From contig JAOZSC010000154.1 in assembly GCA_029939875.1 (NCBI GenBank), positions 1 through 6,561 of the forward strand: a stretch of DNA of 6,561 nucleotides, in the 5' to 3' direction. How positions within the stretch are numbered: the first letter of the stretch is position 1; each line of letters opens with the position of its first letter. A program made the position numbers and the translations under genes. Source of the stretch: Desulfobacterales bacterium. Its GTDB lineage: Bacteria > Desulfobacterota > Desulfobacteria > Desulfobacterales > JAFDCJ01. The notes beneath the pieces are model-generated. The model saw only the letters and a program-made list of their open reading frames with translations. It made no database searches and had not been told where the DNA came from. Positions 6,390 through 6,561 of the stretch are shown here, one piece after another.

Positions 6390-6464
6390 TCAAATTTGAT
6401 CAGATTTCGGAATTTTTTTGAATGCTTTGGCGGCGGATCTTTTAAGCTCAATTCGATATTTCAA
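6390..6464 (-). pseudogene. N-terminal stump of a RelE/ParE-type toxin gene
   Basis: A 24-codon frame starts at a TTG (6462-6464) that overlaps the antitoxin stop by 4 nt, as TTGA. This mimics the usual ATGA coupling of antitoxin and toxin genes. The peptide begins LKYRIELKRSAAKAFKKIP (start residue read as Met in vivo), the typical basic N-terminus of RelE/ParE-superfamily mRNA interferases or gyrase toxins. It stops with TGA at 6390-6392 after KSDQI, whereas intact toxins are usually about 85-100 aa. The next 40 nt encode nothing toxin-like in any frame, so the remainder was most likely deleted rather than frameshifted. The catalytic C-terminal residues are therefore absent and the gene should be inactive. 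The assignment rests on a short stretch plus the neighbouring antitoxin. Confidence 0.65.
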
Positions 6465-6561
6465 ATCTCAAGCTCCTCTCGAAGCTTTTCCCATGAAATA
6501 TTTTCCCCCGGTTCATTTCGAGCCTTCCAGGCATCGTCAATATCCACTTGTTCTTCAATTT
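6461..6561 (-). CDS. Type II antitoxin-like protein, C-terminal part only
   Basis: 32 codons and a TGA stop are visible; the 5' part lies beyond the right edge. The visible sequence is acidic, with VDIDDAWKARNEPGE followed by NISWEKLREELEI at the end. Such a tail, in which an EPGE-type turn leads into a (I/V)SWE/SLEE-like helix, is common in RelB/Phd-type antitoxins, where the C-terminal part wraps around the toxin. The gene overlaps the toxin stump by 4 nt, which supports the identification. The DNA-binding N-terminus cannot be checked. The exact antitoxin family is uncertain. Confidence 0.6.
   Translation of the reverse strand, partial: IEEQVDIDDAWKARNEPGENISWEKLREELEI

Noticed and set aside
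6390..6392. The TGA at the end of the toxin stump as a second selenocysteine codon, since the frame continues into the selenoprotein gene
   Set aside because: The selenoprotein has its own strong ribosome binding site and ATG at 6347, the intervening codons look non-coding, and I see no SECIS-like stem after this TGA; the shared frame is a 1-in-3 coincidence.

Overview
This 6.56 kb window looks like a chromosomal segment of a Gram-negative, probably anaerobic bacterium. A member of the Desulfobacterota (former Deltaproteobacteria) is my best guess. The reasons are a type II-like MurB, two lipoproteins with classic lipoboxes, a toxin-antitoxin remnant, and above all a gene that appears to encode a selenoprotein of a GrdB-related family. 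The taxonomy is inferred from gene content only.

Left part (1-3230, minus strand): a tightly packed unit runs in the order murB, MFS transporter, CPA1-type Na+/H+ antiporter. The antiporter runs off the left edge. murB and the MFS gene overlap by 17 nt, and the MFS and antiporter genes are 19 nt apart, so co-transcription is likely.

Middle (3231-3787): a 557-nt divergent intergenic region holds the control sequences for the murB unit (leftward) and for a PQQ-repeat lipoprotein (rightward). It contains a perfect 8+8 inverted repeat just upstream of murB, a strong hairpin of unknown role, and a good sigma70-like promoter before the lipoprotein gene. About 200 nt remain unexplained.

Right of centre (3788-5158, plus strand): a single gene for an outer-membrane-type lipoprotein with a PQQ-like (BamB-like) beta-propeller. 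It converges on the rightmost minus-strand unit, with a nested inverted repeat at the junction.

Right part (5198-6561, minus strand), in transcription order: the C-terminal end of an antitoxin-like gene, a 24-codon stump of a RelE-type toxin, a selenoprotein gene of the glycine/sarcosine/betaine reductase selenoprotein B-like family, and a 46-aa lipoprotein. The selenoprotein gene would normally be miscalled as two genes (5652-6347 and 5373-5639) because an in-frame TGA at 5652-5654 looks like a stop. The protein family continues in the same frame across this TGA, giving a U-x-x-C-H motif. A perfect 8-bp hairpin with a GUC loop starts 10 nt after the TGA, as expected for a bacterial SECIS element. 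This is the most notable feature of the window.
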